From: Aerococcus sp. Group 1
GTDB taxonomy: Bacteria; Bacillota; Bacilli; Lactobacillales; Aerococcaceae
Direction of reading: 5' to 3'
Assembly (NCBI RefSeq): GCF_000193205.1
Contig: NC_015278.1
Span: forward strand, 620,001-684,000
DNA length: 64,000 nt
Position numbers and translations under genes: made by a program. This document shows, one piece after another, positions 45,247-54,904 of the stretch. The notes below the pieces were generated by a model. That model did not search any database and had not been told where the DNA came from. It saw only the letters and a list, made by a program, of their open reading frames with translations. The stretch's first letter is position 1. Every line of letters begins with the position of its first letter.

Positions 45247-46248
45247 TTGATTATCAAAGAAGCGATCTTACATATCTATGATCAAAACATTAATCAGGGA
45301 GTCATGTCTGAACTTCCTTTAGCCGTTGATAGTAATCATTTATTTAAATACATGAATGCCTTAATTGACAAGGTCTGGGTTACGGATAAGAAGAAGCGGG
45401 GAACTTTTCCAGCAGACAACGAAAAATACCAGCAATTTCAAGCGGCTGCAGCAGACTTTATTCTCAATAGCCAAGCATTGGCTATTCAATGGTTTCAATT
45501 TATCCAATTAAACTCTGATATTCCTGCGGCCGACTTACTCTGGCTGCGTTTTTCTGATGACCAAGGCGAAGATTACCTGGCAGCTTTTAAACTTAACCAC
45601 AATGAATCCTATACCCATAACTTGGTCTATAATGATGACAATATTCAAAATGACCTCATTATTCATAAAAATATCCTGCCTTCAGCTAAACAAGCCATTG
45701 ATGAAGGAATAGTTGTTAATTTAAGGTCAGCCCAATATGACTTGGTCGAAAAGAAGCATGAAATTGAAAGCCTAGGGGAAAAAGTTAATTATTTTACTGA
45801 ATTGTACTTAAAGGTTCCCACCAAACCCTCTGCCAAGGAAAGTATCCAAGCGATTAAGAAAGCCGTTGAAAAGACGGCTCACACTTATGATGAACCGGTA
45901 TACCAATCCCTCGCCAAGGCTAAAGATATCCTCTACCATGAAATGAGTGGGGAGGAAGGTTTTTCCAATGAGCGGATTGCTGATTATCTCTATGAAGATA
46001 ACATGGCTAAGAAACAATCCTATTTGGAAGAAACCCAGACTTTCCCTTTTGACAATGAAATGATGCAAGAAGTCGAAAGCATTCCTACAAAACTCCAAAG
46101 GCAAAAATTGAAACTGGATAATGGCATTGAAATCACCATCCCTCTCGACTTGTTCTACGATCCCGACGTCATTGAATTAAGCAATAACCCCGACGGAACA
46201 ATCAGTGTCACCATCAAAAACATCGAATCCATAAAAAACATGTTTTAA
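45247..46248 (+). CDS. Nucleoid-associated protein, NdpA/YejK family
   Basis: A 333-residue protein resembling bacterial nucleoid-associated protein NdpA (DUF family PF04245). Visible: LIIKEAILHIYDQNI at the start, SQALAIQWFQFI, GEDYLAAFKLNHNESYTHNL (paired strands typical of the family) and a Lys-rich middle (AIKKAVEKTAHTYDEPVY). TTG 45247 is taken as start because GGAGGA precedes it; reading from 45229 would place the start on the ribosome site itself. Role in DNA binding is by family. A hairpin repeat (copy 3) begins 7 nt after the stop. Confidence 0.78.
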   Translation: MIIKEAILHIYDQNINQGVMSELPLAVDSNHLFKYMNALIDKVWVTDKKKRGTFPADNEKYQQFQAAAADFILNSQALAIQWFQFIQLNSDIPAADLLWLRFSDDQGEDYLAAFKLNHNESYTHNLVYNDDNIQNDLIIHKNILPSAKQAIDEGIVVNLRSAQYDLVEKKHEIESLGEKVNYFTELYLKVPTKPSAKESIQAIKKAVEKTAHTYDEPVYQSLAKAKDILYHEMSGEEGFSNERIADYLYEDNMAKKQSYLEETQTFPFDNEMMQEVESIPTKLQRQKLKLDNGIEITIPLDLFYDPDVIELSNNPDGTISVTIKNIESIKNMF

Positions 46249-46255
46249 GGAAAGA

Positions 46256-46377
46256 GAGTGCGACAAGCGCATCAAAGAGCAAGACCTCTGGAAGAAAATG
46301 GTGCAAAAATTCTCAAAGAGAATTTATCGCCATTTTCTGAAGAGGATGCTTGCTCTGCGCTTGGAGCAGGTTTGAAA
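46256..46377 (+). repeat. Modular hairpin repeat, copy 3a
   Basis: GAGTGCGACA start box, helices AAGCGCA/TGCGCTT, AGAGCAAG/CTTGCTCT, CCTCT/AGAGG, AAAATGG/CCATTTT and apical AAATTCTC-AAA-GAGAATTT, end box GGAGCAGGTTTGA. The outer arms are different in sequence from those of copies 1, 4 and 3b, yet perfectly complementary within the copy. It starts 7 nt after the preceding stop codon, co-oriented. Confidence 0.85.
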
Positions 46378-46379
46378 CA

Positions 46380-46497
46380 GAGTGTGACAGTCACATCAAA
46401 GGACGAAACCACTGGAGGAAACTGGTATAAGCTCAGCTGTGCTGAGTATTACCAGTTTTGGAAGTGGACGTTCGTCCTGTGACTGGAACAGATTTAA
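46380..46497 (+). repeat. Modular hairpin repeat, copy 3b (tandem to 3a)
   Basis: GAGTGTGACA start box, helices CAGTCACA/TGTGACTG, AGGACGAA/TTCGTCCT, CCACT/AGTGG, AAACTGG/CCAGTTT and apical CTCAGC-TGT-GCTGAG, end GGAACAGATTTAAATA followed by another GAGTGCGA start box at 46501 with no element behind it. The stretch 46498-46654 otherwise holds only a weak promoter (TATACT near 46554) before folC. Confidence 0.85.
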
Positions 46498-46654
46498 ATA
46501 GAGTGCGAGCTGACAAAATAAAGCTAAGGCTATCTCAGCACGAAAAAACTTAGTATACTATAAGAGAAAGCAGACTTTTGACTGCTCCTATAACTCAGAT
46601 AGAGTGAGCAGTTTAATCATTGACCTGGATAAGTGAAAGGATGACCTAAATTAG

Positions 46655-47956
46655 ATGGATTATGAAGAATTTGAAAAAGATTTACCGGTCTTAGAGCGGG
46701 GCAAGTGGACCCTGGGATTAGACCATATTCGCGACCTCATGGCGGTCTTTGATAATCCCCAGGACAAATTGCCTACTGTCCATATCGCCGGCACCAATGG
46801 CAAGGGCTCAACCGCCTCAATGATAGCTAGAACTCTCCAATTAGCTGGTTATAAGGTAGGTTTGTATACCTCACCATCCTTAGTGAGTTTTAATGAGCGT
46901 ATTCGGATTAACGGGGAGAATATCGCTGATGGAAAGCTGCGAGCCATGAAAGACTACATGAAGGAAAAACTTGCCGGAACTAAGATTCAATGCAGCGAGT
47001 TTGAGTTATTTACCGCCATGGCTTGGTTGATCTTTTTCCATGAAGACTGCGATATTATTGTTCTAGAAGTGGGCTTAGGTGGTCGCTTGGATGCCACCAA
47101 CCTGGTAAAGAGTCCCTTAGTCAGTGTGATTACTAAGATTGCCTTAGACCATGAAAATATTCTGGGCCATACCATTTCAGAAATTGCCAAGGAAAAAGCG
47201 GGGATTATTAAGTACTACACTCCGGTCGTGGTTTACCCCTATCCGAAAGAGGCGATTGAAGTTTTAAGTGCGACTGCTGAACGTCAAGGGGCTCCTTTGA
47301 AGACGATTGATACAGAAAGTATTGAGAATATTCACCCGGAAGACCGCCAACAAGTTTTTACTTATAAGGGAGAAAATTATCACCTTAACTTATTGGGTAA
47401 ACACCAAGTGCTTAATGCCTGCTTGGCGATTGAAGCTTTAGCTGAAATTAAACGAGCTGGTTTTAATGTAGAGCTCAAGCAGATAAAAGAAGCTTTACAG
47501 ACAGTTTCTTGGCCAGGACGTTTTGAATGGGTTCACCAAGATCCAGAAATTATTATTGATGGCAGCCATAATTTAGATGGGGTCCGGGCCATGCGTCATG
47601 CCGTTGAGGATTATTTCCCTAATATTCCCCGCCTAGGCATTACCGGAATGCTAAGGGACAAGGATGTTTACCGGATGTTAGGAGAAGTTGTTCACTTATT
47701 TGATGAGATTGTCACCATTACTCCTGATTCAGACCGGGCCATGACCGCCAGTGAACTCACCAAGGCCACTCATATGGTTACAGGCCTCCAAAAGGTAAAC
47801 ACCTACACCGCTCAGAATAATGAAGATGCTATGGCCTATGCCAGACGATGGGCTGACCAACAAGAAGGCGACTGCCTCATCTGTGTCTTTGGTAGCCTCT
47901 ACCTGGTTGGTGAATTAAGAGAGCTGGTCTTTGAATCCTTTGAAGCCGACCAATAA
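46655..47956 (+). CDS. folC: Folylpolyglutamate synthase/dihydrofolate synthase
   Basis: A 433-residue ligase of the Mur superfamily that adds glutamate to folates. P-loop HIAGTNGKGSTASMIA (about residue 43), YTSPSLVSFNERIRING, LEVGLGGRLDATN, WPGRFEWVHQDPEIIIDGSHN are typical. Normal length. The ribosome site is weak and far (AAAGG, 13 nt), so an alternative start cannot be excluded. A hairpin terminator follows. Confidence 0.93.
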   Translation: MDYEEFEKDLPVLERGKWTLGLDHIRDLMAVFDNPQDKLPTVHIAGTNGKGSTASMIARTLQLAGYKVGLYTSPSLVSFNERIRINGENIADGKLRAMKDYMKEKLAGTKIQCSEFELFTAMAWLIFFHEDCDIIVLEVGLGGRLDATNLVKSPLVSVITKIALDHENILGHTISEIAKEKAGIIKYYTPVVVYPYPKEAIEVLSATAERQGAPLKTIDTESIENIHPEDRQQVFTYKGENYHLNLLGKHQVLNACLAIEALAEIKRAGFNVELKQIKEALQTVSWPGRFEWVHQDPEIIIDGSHNLDGVRAMRHAVEDYFPNIPRLGITGMLRDKDVYRMLGEVVHLFDEIVTITPDSDRAMTASELTKATHMVTGLQKVNTYTAQNNEDAMAYARRWADQQEGDCLICVFGSLYLVGELRELVFESFEADQ

Positions 47957-47961
47957 AAAAG

Positions 47962-48007
47962 CCGAATGGATCAGTGATCCTTTACACTGATTCATCCGGT
48001 TTTATTT
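47962..48007. terminator. Terminator after folC
   Basis: CCGAATGGATCAGTG pairs with CACTGATTCATCCGG with two mismatches, followed by TTTTATTTTTAT. Confidence 0.75.
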
Positions 48008-48029
48008 TTATAAAAGATCTTTTACTTCT

Positions 48030-48716
48030 TTAACTCATATTCCACTCGATTAATTCATAGAAACCATCATGGTAGGAAACATGGGCATAGTGACCGTAGT
48101 CTAGCACATCGGCTAAGTCAAAATCAGCCAAGACCTCGTGCAGAAAGGTAGAGATCGGGGTATGGTGGGAGATGATGGCGACATTGATTTCGGGTTTCAT
48201 ATGGTCTAGGCGGTATTCTAAAGCCTCATCATGAACCTGCATCATCCCACTTTCTAAGCGATTCCAAAAGGTCATAAAATCTTCAGCTAAGCCTTCAGGA
48301 TCACGGTGGCTAATGCCATCAATAACATTAGGCACAAATTGTGATTGAGGGATGCCTTCTTCTCGCATGTGGTGGACCATTTCCTGCAAGCTTTCGGGCC
48401 AGGCTACTTCGATGGGCTGCCCTTCCATACCGCCGTAATAAATCTCACGAAATTCTTTTAAGGGAGTTGCTATCAGGCCTTGAGGCTGACTCGATAAGAG
48501 GATTTGCGCACTTGTTTGACTTCTCGGCATGTCACTAGAGTAGGCTAAATCCAAAGGAATGTTTTTAAAGTGGTCAGCTAAATCGGCCATTTGTGCTCGA
48601 CCTACCCGGGTTAGGGGGGTATCGGTCCAGCCTTGTACTTTTTCTTGACCAGCCAGCTTGTTTTGGTTGGCTTCGGTCTCTCCATGGCGGATAAAGTAAT
48701 AATGTATGGCTTGCAT
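48030..48716 (-). CDS. Histidine phosphatase (phosphoglycerate mutase-like) family protein
   Basis: A 228-residue cytoplasmic protein. The phospho-histidine motif YFIRHGETEANQNK is at residues about 7-20, with GWTDTPLTRVGRAQMADLADHF and YSSDMPRSQTSA following; the second catalytic His is in VAIISHHTPISTFL. This branch includes cofactor-dependent mutases and many broad phosphatases, and the sequence does not tell which. AGGAGG lies seven bases before the ATG. Convergent with folC and divergent from leuS. Confidence 0.85.
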   Translation of the reverse strand: MQAIHYYFIRHGETEANQNKLAGQEKVQGWTDTPLTRVGRAQMADLADHFKNIPLDLAYSSDMPRSQTSAQILLSSQPQGLIATPLKEFREIYYGGMEGQPIEVAWPESLQEMVHHMREEGIPQSQFVPNVIDGISHRDPEGLAEDFMTFWNRLESGMMQVHDEALEYRLDHMKPEINVAIISHHTPISTFLHEVLADFDLADVLDYGHYAHVSYHDGFYELIEWNMS

Positions 48717-48813
48717 CAGATCACCTCCTCTTTTTTATCTTTTATTTATTTTAGCATATATTTTTACTAAAGGTGAGCCATTGCCTGAAAGAAATTCCCA
48801 AAGATAAATAAAG

Positions 48814-48842
48814 TTGCCCCTGGGTCTAAAGCGTGATACAAT
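48814..48842 (+). promoter_or_regulatory. leuS promoter
   Basis: TTGCCC (48814-48819), 17-bp spacer, TACAAT (48837-48842). It lies just upstream of the T-box leader. Confidence 0.7.
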
Positions 48843-48847
48843 GGCAT

Positions 48848-49070
48848 AAGTATGAAGACGACTCAGAAGTAGTAACTCGGGCGGAATACTTAGCGAGGAT
48901 GTGCTTGGTGAAAACATCTTATTCCTAACAGTGAACTCGTCTGATGATTCACACGCAACTTGTTTGCCGTCTCACCTGCGTTAAGGGTAAGAAGAGAGCC
49001 AACGTAGGTGGTACCACGATCATTCGTCCTATTTATGCAAGATAACTTGTATAAGGGGGCTTTTTTTTAG
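48848..49070 (+). promoter_or_regulatory. T-box leader of leuS (tRNA-Leu riboswitch)
   Basis: A classical T-box. Stem I contains AGTAGTAACT and the specifier region GTGAACTCGTC with the Leu codon CTC at 48937-48939. The antiterminator box AGGTGGTACCACG lies at 49006-49018. A terminator follows: CCTATTTATGCAAG pairs with CTTGTATAAGGGG and runs into TTTTTTTT (49026-49068). Uncharged tRNA-Leu would pair with the TGG of the box and prevent termination, raising leuS expression under leucine starvation. Together with the leader, 48717-49107 is fully accounted for. Confidence 0.92.
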
Positions 49071-49107
49071 GTAAATATTTCATGTTGAAATGGAAGGGGA
49101 TTACATA

Positions 49108-51522
49108 ATGGCTTATAACCACAAGACGATAGAGAAAAAATGGCAAAAATATTGGAAAGACAATAAGAGCTTTAAAACCTTAGAGGACAAGTCCTTGCCT
49201 AAGTTTTATGCATTGGATATGTTCCCCTATCCTTCTGGTCAAGGGCTCCATGTGGGGCACCCAGAAGGTTATACAGCAACCGATATTGTTTCGAGAATGA
49301 AGCGGGCCCAAGGTTATAATGTTCTCCATCCTATGGGTTGGGACGCGTTTGGTTTGCCAGCGGAACAATATGCCCTCGATACCGGTAATGACCCCGCCGA
49401 ATTTACCCAAGCCAATATCGAGGTCTTCAAGAAACAAATTGAATCCCTCGGTTTTTCCTATGACTGGGACCGTGAAATTGACACCACTGATCCAGAATAT
49501 TATAAGTGGACCCAATGGATCTTCACCAAACTCTTTGAAAAGGGTCTAGCCTATGAAGATGAAATCATGGTTAACTGGTGTGAAGCCTTGGGGACGGTTC
49601 TGGCTAATGAAGAAGTGATTGACGGCTTGTCTGAACGGGGCAATCATCCTGTGGTTCGGCGTCCGATGAAGCAATGGGTATTGAAGATTACCGCCTATGC
49701 TGATCGGCTTTTAGATGGTTTAGATGACTTGGATTGGCCAGAAAGCATTAAGGAAATGCAACGGAACTGGATTGGTCGTTCTGAAGGGGCCGATGTGACC
49801 TTTAAGGTGGCTGATACTGACAAAGAGTTTGAAGTCTTTACCACTCGTCCTGATACCCTTTACGGAGCTACCTACTGTGCCTTAGCCCCAGAACACCCAC
49901 TGATCAAACAAATTGTCAGCGAAGATCAAAAGCAAGCGGTGGCTGACTATGTTGAAGCTGCCAGCCATAAGTCTGACTTAGAACGTACCGATCTCGCTAA
50001 GGAGAAGACTGGGGTATTTACTGGGGCTTATGCGGTTAACCCACTCAACGGGGACAAGCTCCCTATCTGGGTGGCTGACTATGTCTTGGTTTCTTATGGG
50101 AGCGGTGCCGTTATGGCTGTTCCTGCCCATGACCAAAGGGACTACGAATTTGCTAAGCAATTTGACCTTCCAATTAAAGCCGTTATCGAAGGCGGCGACC
50201 TGGAAAAAGAAGCCTACACTGGCGATGAGGTCCACATTCATTCAGAAGAATTGGATGGCCTGGTTAAGGATGAAGCCATTGAAAAGGCTATTGAACTCTT
50301 AGAGGCTAAGGGAGCTGGCCAAGCCAAGACCTCCTACCGTCTCCGCGACTGGGTTTTCTCTCGCCAACGCTACTGGGGGGAACCTATTCCTGTCATCCAT
50401 TGGGAAGATGGGACCACTACAGCCGTTCCTGAAGCAGACTTACCAGTGCTCTTACCTGAGGGCAAAGATATTAAACCTTCTGGTACCGGAGAATCTCCTC
50501 TGGCTAACTTTGATGATTGGCTCAATGTCTATGATGAAGAAACAGGTCTCCACGGTAAACGTGAAACCAATACTATGCCACAATGGGCAGGATCCAGCTG
50601 GTACTATATTCGCTTCTGTGATCCTAAGAATAATGAAGAACTCATTAGCCAAGAAGCCGCTAACTATTGGATGAATGTTGACTTATATATCGGTGGGGCA
50701 GAACACGCCGTGCTTCACCTCCTCTACGCCCGTTTTTGGAATATGTTCCTCTATGATTTAGGTGTTGTTCCCACAGAAGAGCCTTTCCAAAAACTCTTTA
50801 ACCAAGGAATGATTCTTGGCGAAGGTCACGAAAAGATGTCTAAATCAAAGGGCAATGTGGTCAACCCTGATGACATTGTTGAACGTTACGGGGCAGACAC
50901 CTTACGTTTGTATGAGATGTTTATGGGACCTCTGGATGCCTCAATTGCCTGGAGTGAAGATGGCTTAGCGGGGGCTAGACGCTTCCTAGAAAGAGTCTGG
51001 CGTCTATTTGTGGATAGCGAAGACCAATTACGGGACCGCATCACTACTATCGATACCGGTGAATTAGATAAAGTCTATAACCAAACTGTCAAGAAAGTCA
51101 CTGAAGACCTGGAAAAATTACACTTTAATACAGCTATTTCGCAAATGATGGTCTTTGTTAATGAAGCGAATAAGGCTGAAAGTATTCCTTACGATTATGC
51201 CAAGGGCTTTGTCCAATTACTGGCTCCAATTGCTCCTCACTTGGGAGAAGAATTGTGGCAACGTCTAACTGGTGAAGCTGGAATTTCATATGTGCCATGG
51301 CCAAGTTACGACGAAAGCCAATTGGTCGAAGAAAGTATCGAAATTGTTGTTCAAGTGAACGGTAAGATCAAGGAACGTCTCCAAGTGGCTAGTGGCCTTA
51401 GCCAAGAGGAATTGAGTCAAGCAGCCAAAGACTCTGACAAGGTCCAAGCTGCCATTGCTGGTAAGGACGTTGTGAAGGTGATTGCTGTTCCAGATAAATT
51501 GGTTAATATTGTGGTCAAATAG
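49108..51522 (+). CDS. leuS: Leucyl-tRNA synthetase
   Basis: An 804-residue class I synthetase. HIGH-type motif [12 protein letters not shown] (about residue 46), the CP1 editing domain (about 225-400) with [20 protein letters not shown] and the [19 protein letters not shown] segment, and [13 protein letters not shown] (about residue 571). The anticodon-binding domain and a short C-terminal domain complete a bacterial-type LeuRS. Start 49108 follows AAGGGG; an in-frame ATG 18 nt upstream lacks a good site. Controlled by the T-box directly upstream. Confidence 0.97.
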   Translation: MAYNHKTIEKKWQKYWKDNKSFKTLEDKSLPKFYALDMFPYPSGQGLHVGHPEGYTATDIVSRMKRAQGYNVLHPMGWDAFGLPAEQYALDTGNDPAEFTQANIEVFKKQIESLGFSYDWDREIDTTDPEYYKWTQWIFTKLFEKGLAYEDEIMVNWCEALGTVLANEEVIDGLSERGNHPVVRRPMKQWVLKITAYADRLLDGLDDLDWPESIKEMQRNWIGRSEGADVTFKVADTDKEFEVFTTRPDTLYGATYCALAPEHPLIKQIVSEDQKQAVADYVEAASHKSDLERTDLAKEKTGVFTGAYAVNPLNGDKLPIWVADYVLVSYGSGAVMAVPAHDQRDYEFAKQFDLPIKAVIEGGDLEKEAYTGDEVHIHSEELDGLVKDEAIEKAIELLEAKGAGQAKTSYRLRDWVFSRQRYWGEPIPVIHWEDGTTTAVPEADLPVLLPEGKDIKPSGTGESPLANFDDWLNVYDEETGLHGKRETNTMPQWAGSSWYYIRFCDPKNNEELISQEAANYWMNVDLYIGGAEHAVLHLLYARFWNMFLYDLGVVPTEEPFQKLFNQGMILGEGHEKMSKSKGNVVNPDDIVERYGADTLRLYEMFMGPLDASIAWSEDGLAGARRFLERVWRLFVDSEDQLRDRITTIDTGELDKVYNQTVKKVTEDLEKLHFNTAISQMMVFVNEANKAESIPYDYAKGFVQLLAPIAPHLGEELWQRLTGEAGISYVPWPSYDESQLVEESIEIVVQVNGKIKERLQVASGLSQEELSQAAKDSDKVQAAIAGKDVVKVIAVPDKLVNIVVK

Positions 51523-51534
51523 GAAGGAAATTGC

Positions 51535-52398
51535 ATGAAGAATATTTTAATCGTCCATGATATTTCCTGCTACGGTAAGTGTTCTTCAACGGTAGCCCTC
51601 CCCATCTTATCCATGATGGAATTAGCGGGGACCTTACTACCCACCTCACTTTTGTCAACCCATACGGGGCCAGGCTTTGAAGGCTATACCTATCTGGATC
51701 TCAGTGAAGAAATGGCTAAGATTGTCGATCATTGGCAATCTTTTGGATTAAAATTTGATGCTGTCTATGTGGGATATTTGGGGAGTATTGAGCAGATTGA
51801 TTTCTTAATTGACAAGCTCCCCCAATTAATTAAAGCTGGTGGAAAAATTTATTTGGATCCCGTCATGGCTGACCAGGGTAAATTTTATCCTGGCTTTGAT
51901 GAATCTTATGCCCAAGCCATGCGGAAACTATGTGATATCGCTGACGTCATTATGCCTAATCAAACCGAAGCCTCCTTTATCTATGACTTGCCCTATCAAG
52001 AAGGCTTGGCAGGTTATCAGGCGGCTAAGGATTTAGCTGCCTTAATTAACCAGAATAGCGATCATCCTACTTCACTGGTCCTCACTGGGGTAGGCTATGA
52101 TGGCGGCCAGAAAACGGGCGCCTATTACTATGATGCAGATAGTAAGTCTGAAGGCCTGCTTCAAGCAGATTTTGTTGGTGGTCATTTTCATGGAACGGGT
52201 GATATCTTTGCTTCGATTTTCGTCGGTGCGAGTGAAAATGGTGCTTCTTTAAAGGACAGCACAACCTTAGCAGTAAATACCCTGCCAAAGATTCTCCAAG
52301 CCTCCATTAACAATCCCAATATCCAACAAGATGGACTGGACTTTGAAAAAGCTTGCCCGGATTTGAACCATTTTGTTCATAATTTGAAAGATAAATAG
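51535..52398 (+). CDS. Pyridoxine/pyridoxal kinase-like PfkB-family kinase
   Basis: A 287-residue ribokinase-superfamily kinase. The N-terminus ILIVHDISCYGKCSSTVALP and STHTGPGFEGYTY match pyridoxamine/pyridoxine kinase (PdxK/PdxY-type) proteins of Firmicutes; the C-terminal motif GGHFHGTGDIFASI holds the catalytic Asp. It would phosphorylate a B6 vitamer, salvaging PLP. It begins 12 nt after leuS with AGGAAGG and is probably transcribed with it. A terminator follows. Hydroxymethylpyrimidine kinases are related, so substrate is not certain. Confidence 0.85.
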   Translation: MKNILIVHDISCYGKCSSTVALPILSMMELAGTLLPTSLLSTHTGPGFEGYTYLDLSEEMAKIVDHWQSFGLKFDAVYVGYLGSIEQIDFLIDKLPQLIKAGGKIYLDPVMADQGKFYPGFDESYAQAMRKLCDIADVIMPNQTEASFIYDLPYQEGLAGYQAAKDLAALINQNSDHPTSLVLTGVGYDGGQKTGAYYYDADSKSEGLLQADFVGGHFHGTGDIFASIFVGASENGASLKDSTTLAVNTLPKILQASINNPNIQQDGLDFEKACPDLNHFVHNLKDK

Positions 52399-52406
52399 GA
52401 AAAACC

Positions 52407-52456
52407 AAAAGCGATTAACTCGGAAGGAAGCCGTGCAAGGGTTAATCGCTTTTTAC
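52407..52456 (+). terminator. Terminator after the pyridoxine-kinase-like gene
   Basis: AAAAGCGATTAACTC pairs with GGGTTAATCGCTTTTT across a 20-nt loop. Confidence 0.85.
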
Positions 52457-52558
52457 TTGTTTCGAAAAAAATTCTTGAAAATGAGCAATTTATTTTTTAT
52501 CAGGAAAAAGTGTGTTAGACTTATTACTAACAAAAAATAAGTAAATGGAGGGAAGACT

Positions 52559-53323
52559 TTGCTGCGCCTAGAGAACATTCACAAAACTTTCGCTGATAAG
52601 GAAGTTTTAAAGGGGATCGACCTAACCGTCAATGACGGGGAAGTGGTTGCTATCATTGGTCCCAGTGGTACCGGGAAAACTACCTTATTAAGAACCATTA
52701 ATTTCCTCGATCCCGCTGACTATGGAAATATCCAGCTTAATGACTTGACAGTGGCAGCTGGCCAAGCGACCAAGCAAGAAATTACTGAAATCCGCCGGCG
52801 AACGGCTATGGTTTTTCAAAATTATAGTCTCTTTAAAAATAAAACCGTTTTAGAGAACGTGACAGAAGGTTTAATGACCGTACAAGGCAAGAGTGCTGAA
52901 GCGGCTGAAAAAATCGCCAAAGCGGAATTAGGCCAGGTGGGCATGTTGGATCATTTAGACAAGTATCCCAGCCAGTTATCTGGTGGCCAGGCCCAGCGCG
53001 TAGGGATTGCTCGGGCAGTGGCCTTAAAACCAGAAATTTTACTTTTAGATGAACCAACCTCGTCATTGGACCCAGAACGGTCAGCAGAATTGCTGAAGAT
53101 TCTACAAGAGATTGCCCGAACCGGTGTTACTATGTTGATTACTACCCATGAAATGGATTTTGCTAAATATGTTTCTTCCCAGGTCGTTTTTATGGAAAAT
53201 GGGGAAATCGTTGAATCGGGAAGTCCCCAACAGATTTTTTCAGCAGCTAAGGAAGCCCGGACGCGAGACTTCGTCAATAAAATCCAGCATCCCTTTTTAG
53301 CAGAAAGTGAGGAGAATAACTAA
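52559..53323 (+). CDS. Polar amino acid ABC transporter ATPase (GlnQ-like)
   Basis: A 254-residue ATPase. Walker A IIGPSGTGKTTLLR (about residue 32), Q-loop MVFQNYSLFKNKTVLEN, signature LSGGQAQRVGIARA, Walker B ILLLDEPTSSLDPE and the H-loop TTHEMDFAKY are all intact. This is the pattern of the polar-amino-acid importer family. The TTG start at 52559 has GGAGGG upstream. First gene of a five-gene set: ATPase, binding lipoprotein, two permeases and a URO-D-like enzyme. A GTTAG/CTAAC palindrome at 52514-52531 may be an operator. Confidence 0.9.
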   Translation: MLRLENIHKTFADKEVLKGIDLTVNDGEVVAIIGPSGTGKTTLLRTINFLDPADYGNIQLNDLTVAAGQATKQEITEIRRRTAMVFQNYSLFKNKTVLENVTEGLMTVQGKSAEAAEKIAKAELGQVGMLDHLDKYPSQLSGGQAQRVGIARAVALKPEILLLDEPTSSLDPERSAELLKILQEIARTGVTMLITTHEMDFAKYVSSQVVFMENGEIVESGSPQQIFSAAKEARTRDFVNKIQHPFLAESEENN

Positions 53324-54144
53324 TGAAATCATTAAAGACTTTTATCATTGTACTAGCAGGCCTCTTTTTAGCAGCCTGCGGGAATAACCAAGGCGGATCC
53401 GAATCCGGAGCCAAAACCGTGACTGTTGCGGTTGAAAATGCGTCAAAGCCCTTATCTTTTACCGATGAAAAGGGGAATTTAACCGGCTATGAAGTTGAGC
53501 TGATCCAAGCCTTAGATGAAGCGATGCCGGAATATAATATTAATATTGAAAGTGTTGACTCTGAAGCTGCTCAGGTAGGTTTGGAAACGGGACAATATGA
53601 TTTTATCGGTGGGGGACTCTATAAGAACCCTGAACGTGAAGCCATGTACCTCTTCCCAGAAAGACATACCGGAGCCAGCGTTATCGAAATTTACAAACGC
53701 GCTGATGATGACTCCATTCAAAGTTTAGATGATTTAACCGATAGGAAAGTCCACCCGGTTACTCCGAATGGGGGAATCTTTAACTTATTAACCGCTTATA
53801 ATGAAGCTCACCCTGACAATCAAATTGATATTCAATTGGGTGAATCTGGCTCTTTTGCGGAACGTTTCCAAGCGGTTGACAAGGGTGAATCGGACGCTGT
53901 TGTAATGCCATCCAATCTGGGTGCCGATCAAATTATCGAAGAATTAGGCTTAAATGTGAATACAGCTGACCAACCTGTTCAAGTGAAAGCTACTTACTTT
54001 ATGATTGCCCCTGACCGGGAAGATTTAAAAGAAGCTCTGGATAAGGCAATCCAACAACTAGCGGATGAAGGCAAATTACAAGAACTTTCAGAAAAATGGT
54101 ATGGAAAGAACATTTTCGACTATGAAATCAGTGAAGAAAATTAA
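53323..54144 (+). CDS. Amino acid ABC transporter substrate-binding lipoprotein
   Basis: A 273-residue lipoprotein with lipobox LFLAAC (Cys about residue 19) and a family-3 solute-binding fold: KPLSFTDEKGNLTGYEVELI, then FIGGGLYKNPEREAMY and FAERFQAVDKGESDAV. The ATG overlaps the stop of the ATPase (TAATG), so translation is coupled. The usual RxxD ligand-contact motif (TERR-type) is not obvious; NPEREAMYLFPE occupies that place, which may mean an unusual ligand. Cystine, methionine derivatives or other polar amino acids are possible. Confidence 0.88.
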   Translation: MKSLKTFIIVLAGLFLAACGNNQGGSESGAKTVTVAVENASKPLSFTDEKGNLTGYEVELIQALDEAMPEYNINIESVDSEAAQVGLETGQYDFIGGGLYKNPEREAMYLFPERHTGASVIEIYKRADDDSIQSLDDLTDRKVHPVTPNGGIFNLLTAYNEAHPDNQIDIQLGESGSFAERFQAVDKGESDAVVMPSNLGADQIIEELGLNVNTADQPVQVKATYFMIAPDREDLKEALDKAIQQLADEGKLQELSEKWYGKNIFDYEISEEN

Positions 54145-54154
54145 TAGTTGTCAG

Positions 54155-54189
54155 GCGACTAATCAGTTAATAACCATTAGTCGCTTTTC
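54155..54189 (+). terminator. Intercistronic hairpin (attenuator) between lipoprotein and permease genes
   Basis: GCGACTAAT (54155) pairs with ATTAGTCGC (54176), then TTTTC. Located inside the operon, it probably lowers permease expression relative to the binding protein or protects the upstream mRNA end. Confidence 0.75.
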
Positions 54190-54211
54190 TTTGTAATAAA
54201 GGAGTTGCTTT

Positions 54212-54901
54212 ATGGATTTTGGATTTATTATTAATATACTCCCCACCCTCCTAAAGACCTTACCGCTAACTTTGTTTGTTTTTGTAGTTGCCTTAGTTGG
54301 GTCCTTATTGCTGGCTGTTATTGTGGCCAGTTTACAGGTGAAAAAGATTCCAATAGTCGACCCGTTATTAAGGATATATTCCTCTTTTATGCGGTCGACC
54401 CCAGGGATTATCCACCTTTTTGTGGCTTATTATGGGATTCCTTTTGTTTTACGTCCCTTTCATATTTCACTGGGGACCAATAGCCAGGTGACGGCAGCGA
54501 TTATAGCCTTGGTGGCTTATAACGGGGCCTTTATGGCTGAAATTATTCGTCCTGCCTATCTGGCTGTCGGCCAAGACCAAAAAGAAGCGGCTCTGAGTTT
54601 GGGGATGATTGCCTGGCAAAGAAATTGGCGGATTATTTTCCCACAAATTATACCTATTGCCTTACCATCGCTAACGACAGCTGTCATCGACTTATTAAAA
54701 GATACCTCCCTACTTTTCCTTATTGGTTTAGTCGATTTGATGGGGCAGGCAGAAATTATTATTGCCAATAACTACGGGCTTTACCAGGTGGAAGTCTACT
54801 TTGCTATTGCCCTCATTTATTGGGCCATGTCATCATTATTGATCTTAATCAGTAAGTTGCTGGAAAATCGTTACGCTATGATTTGGAGAAGGGAGGACTA
54901 G
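54212..54901 (+). CDS. Amino acid ABC transporter permease 1
   Basis: A 229-residue membrane protein of the HisM/GlnP type. About five spans; the conserved loop EIIRPAYLAVGQDQKEAALSLGM is the EAA motif that contacts the ATPase, with STPGIIHLFVAYYG upstream. Start 54212 follows AAAGGAG. It is paired with the next permease, 3 nt away, to form the heterodimeric channel. Confidence 0.9.
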   Translation: MDFGFIINILPTLLKTLPLTLFVFVVALVGSLLLAVIVASLQVKKIPIVDPLLRIYSSFMRSTPGIIHLFVAYYGIPFVLRPFHISLGTNSQVTAAIIALVAYNGAFMAEIIRPAYLAVGQDQKEAALSLGMIAWQRNWRIIFPQIIPIALPSLTTAVIDLLKDTSLLFLIGLVDLMGQAEIIIANNYGLYQVEVYFAIALIYWAMSSLLILISKLLENRYAMIWRRED

Positions 54902-54904
54902 GCC

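Noticed and set aside
46540..46654. Possible T-box or riboswitch upstream of folC
   Set aside because: Only a small GCAG/CTGC hairpin and a weak -10 are visible; no T-box AGGGTGGNACC motif and no terminator/antiterminator pair.
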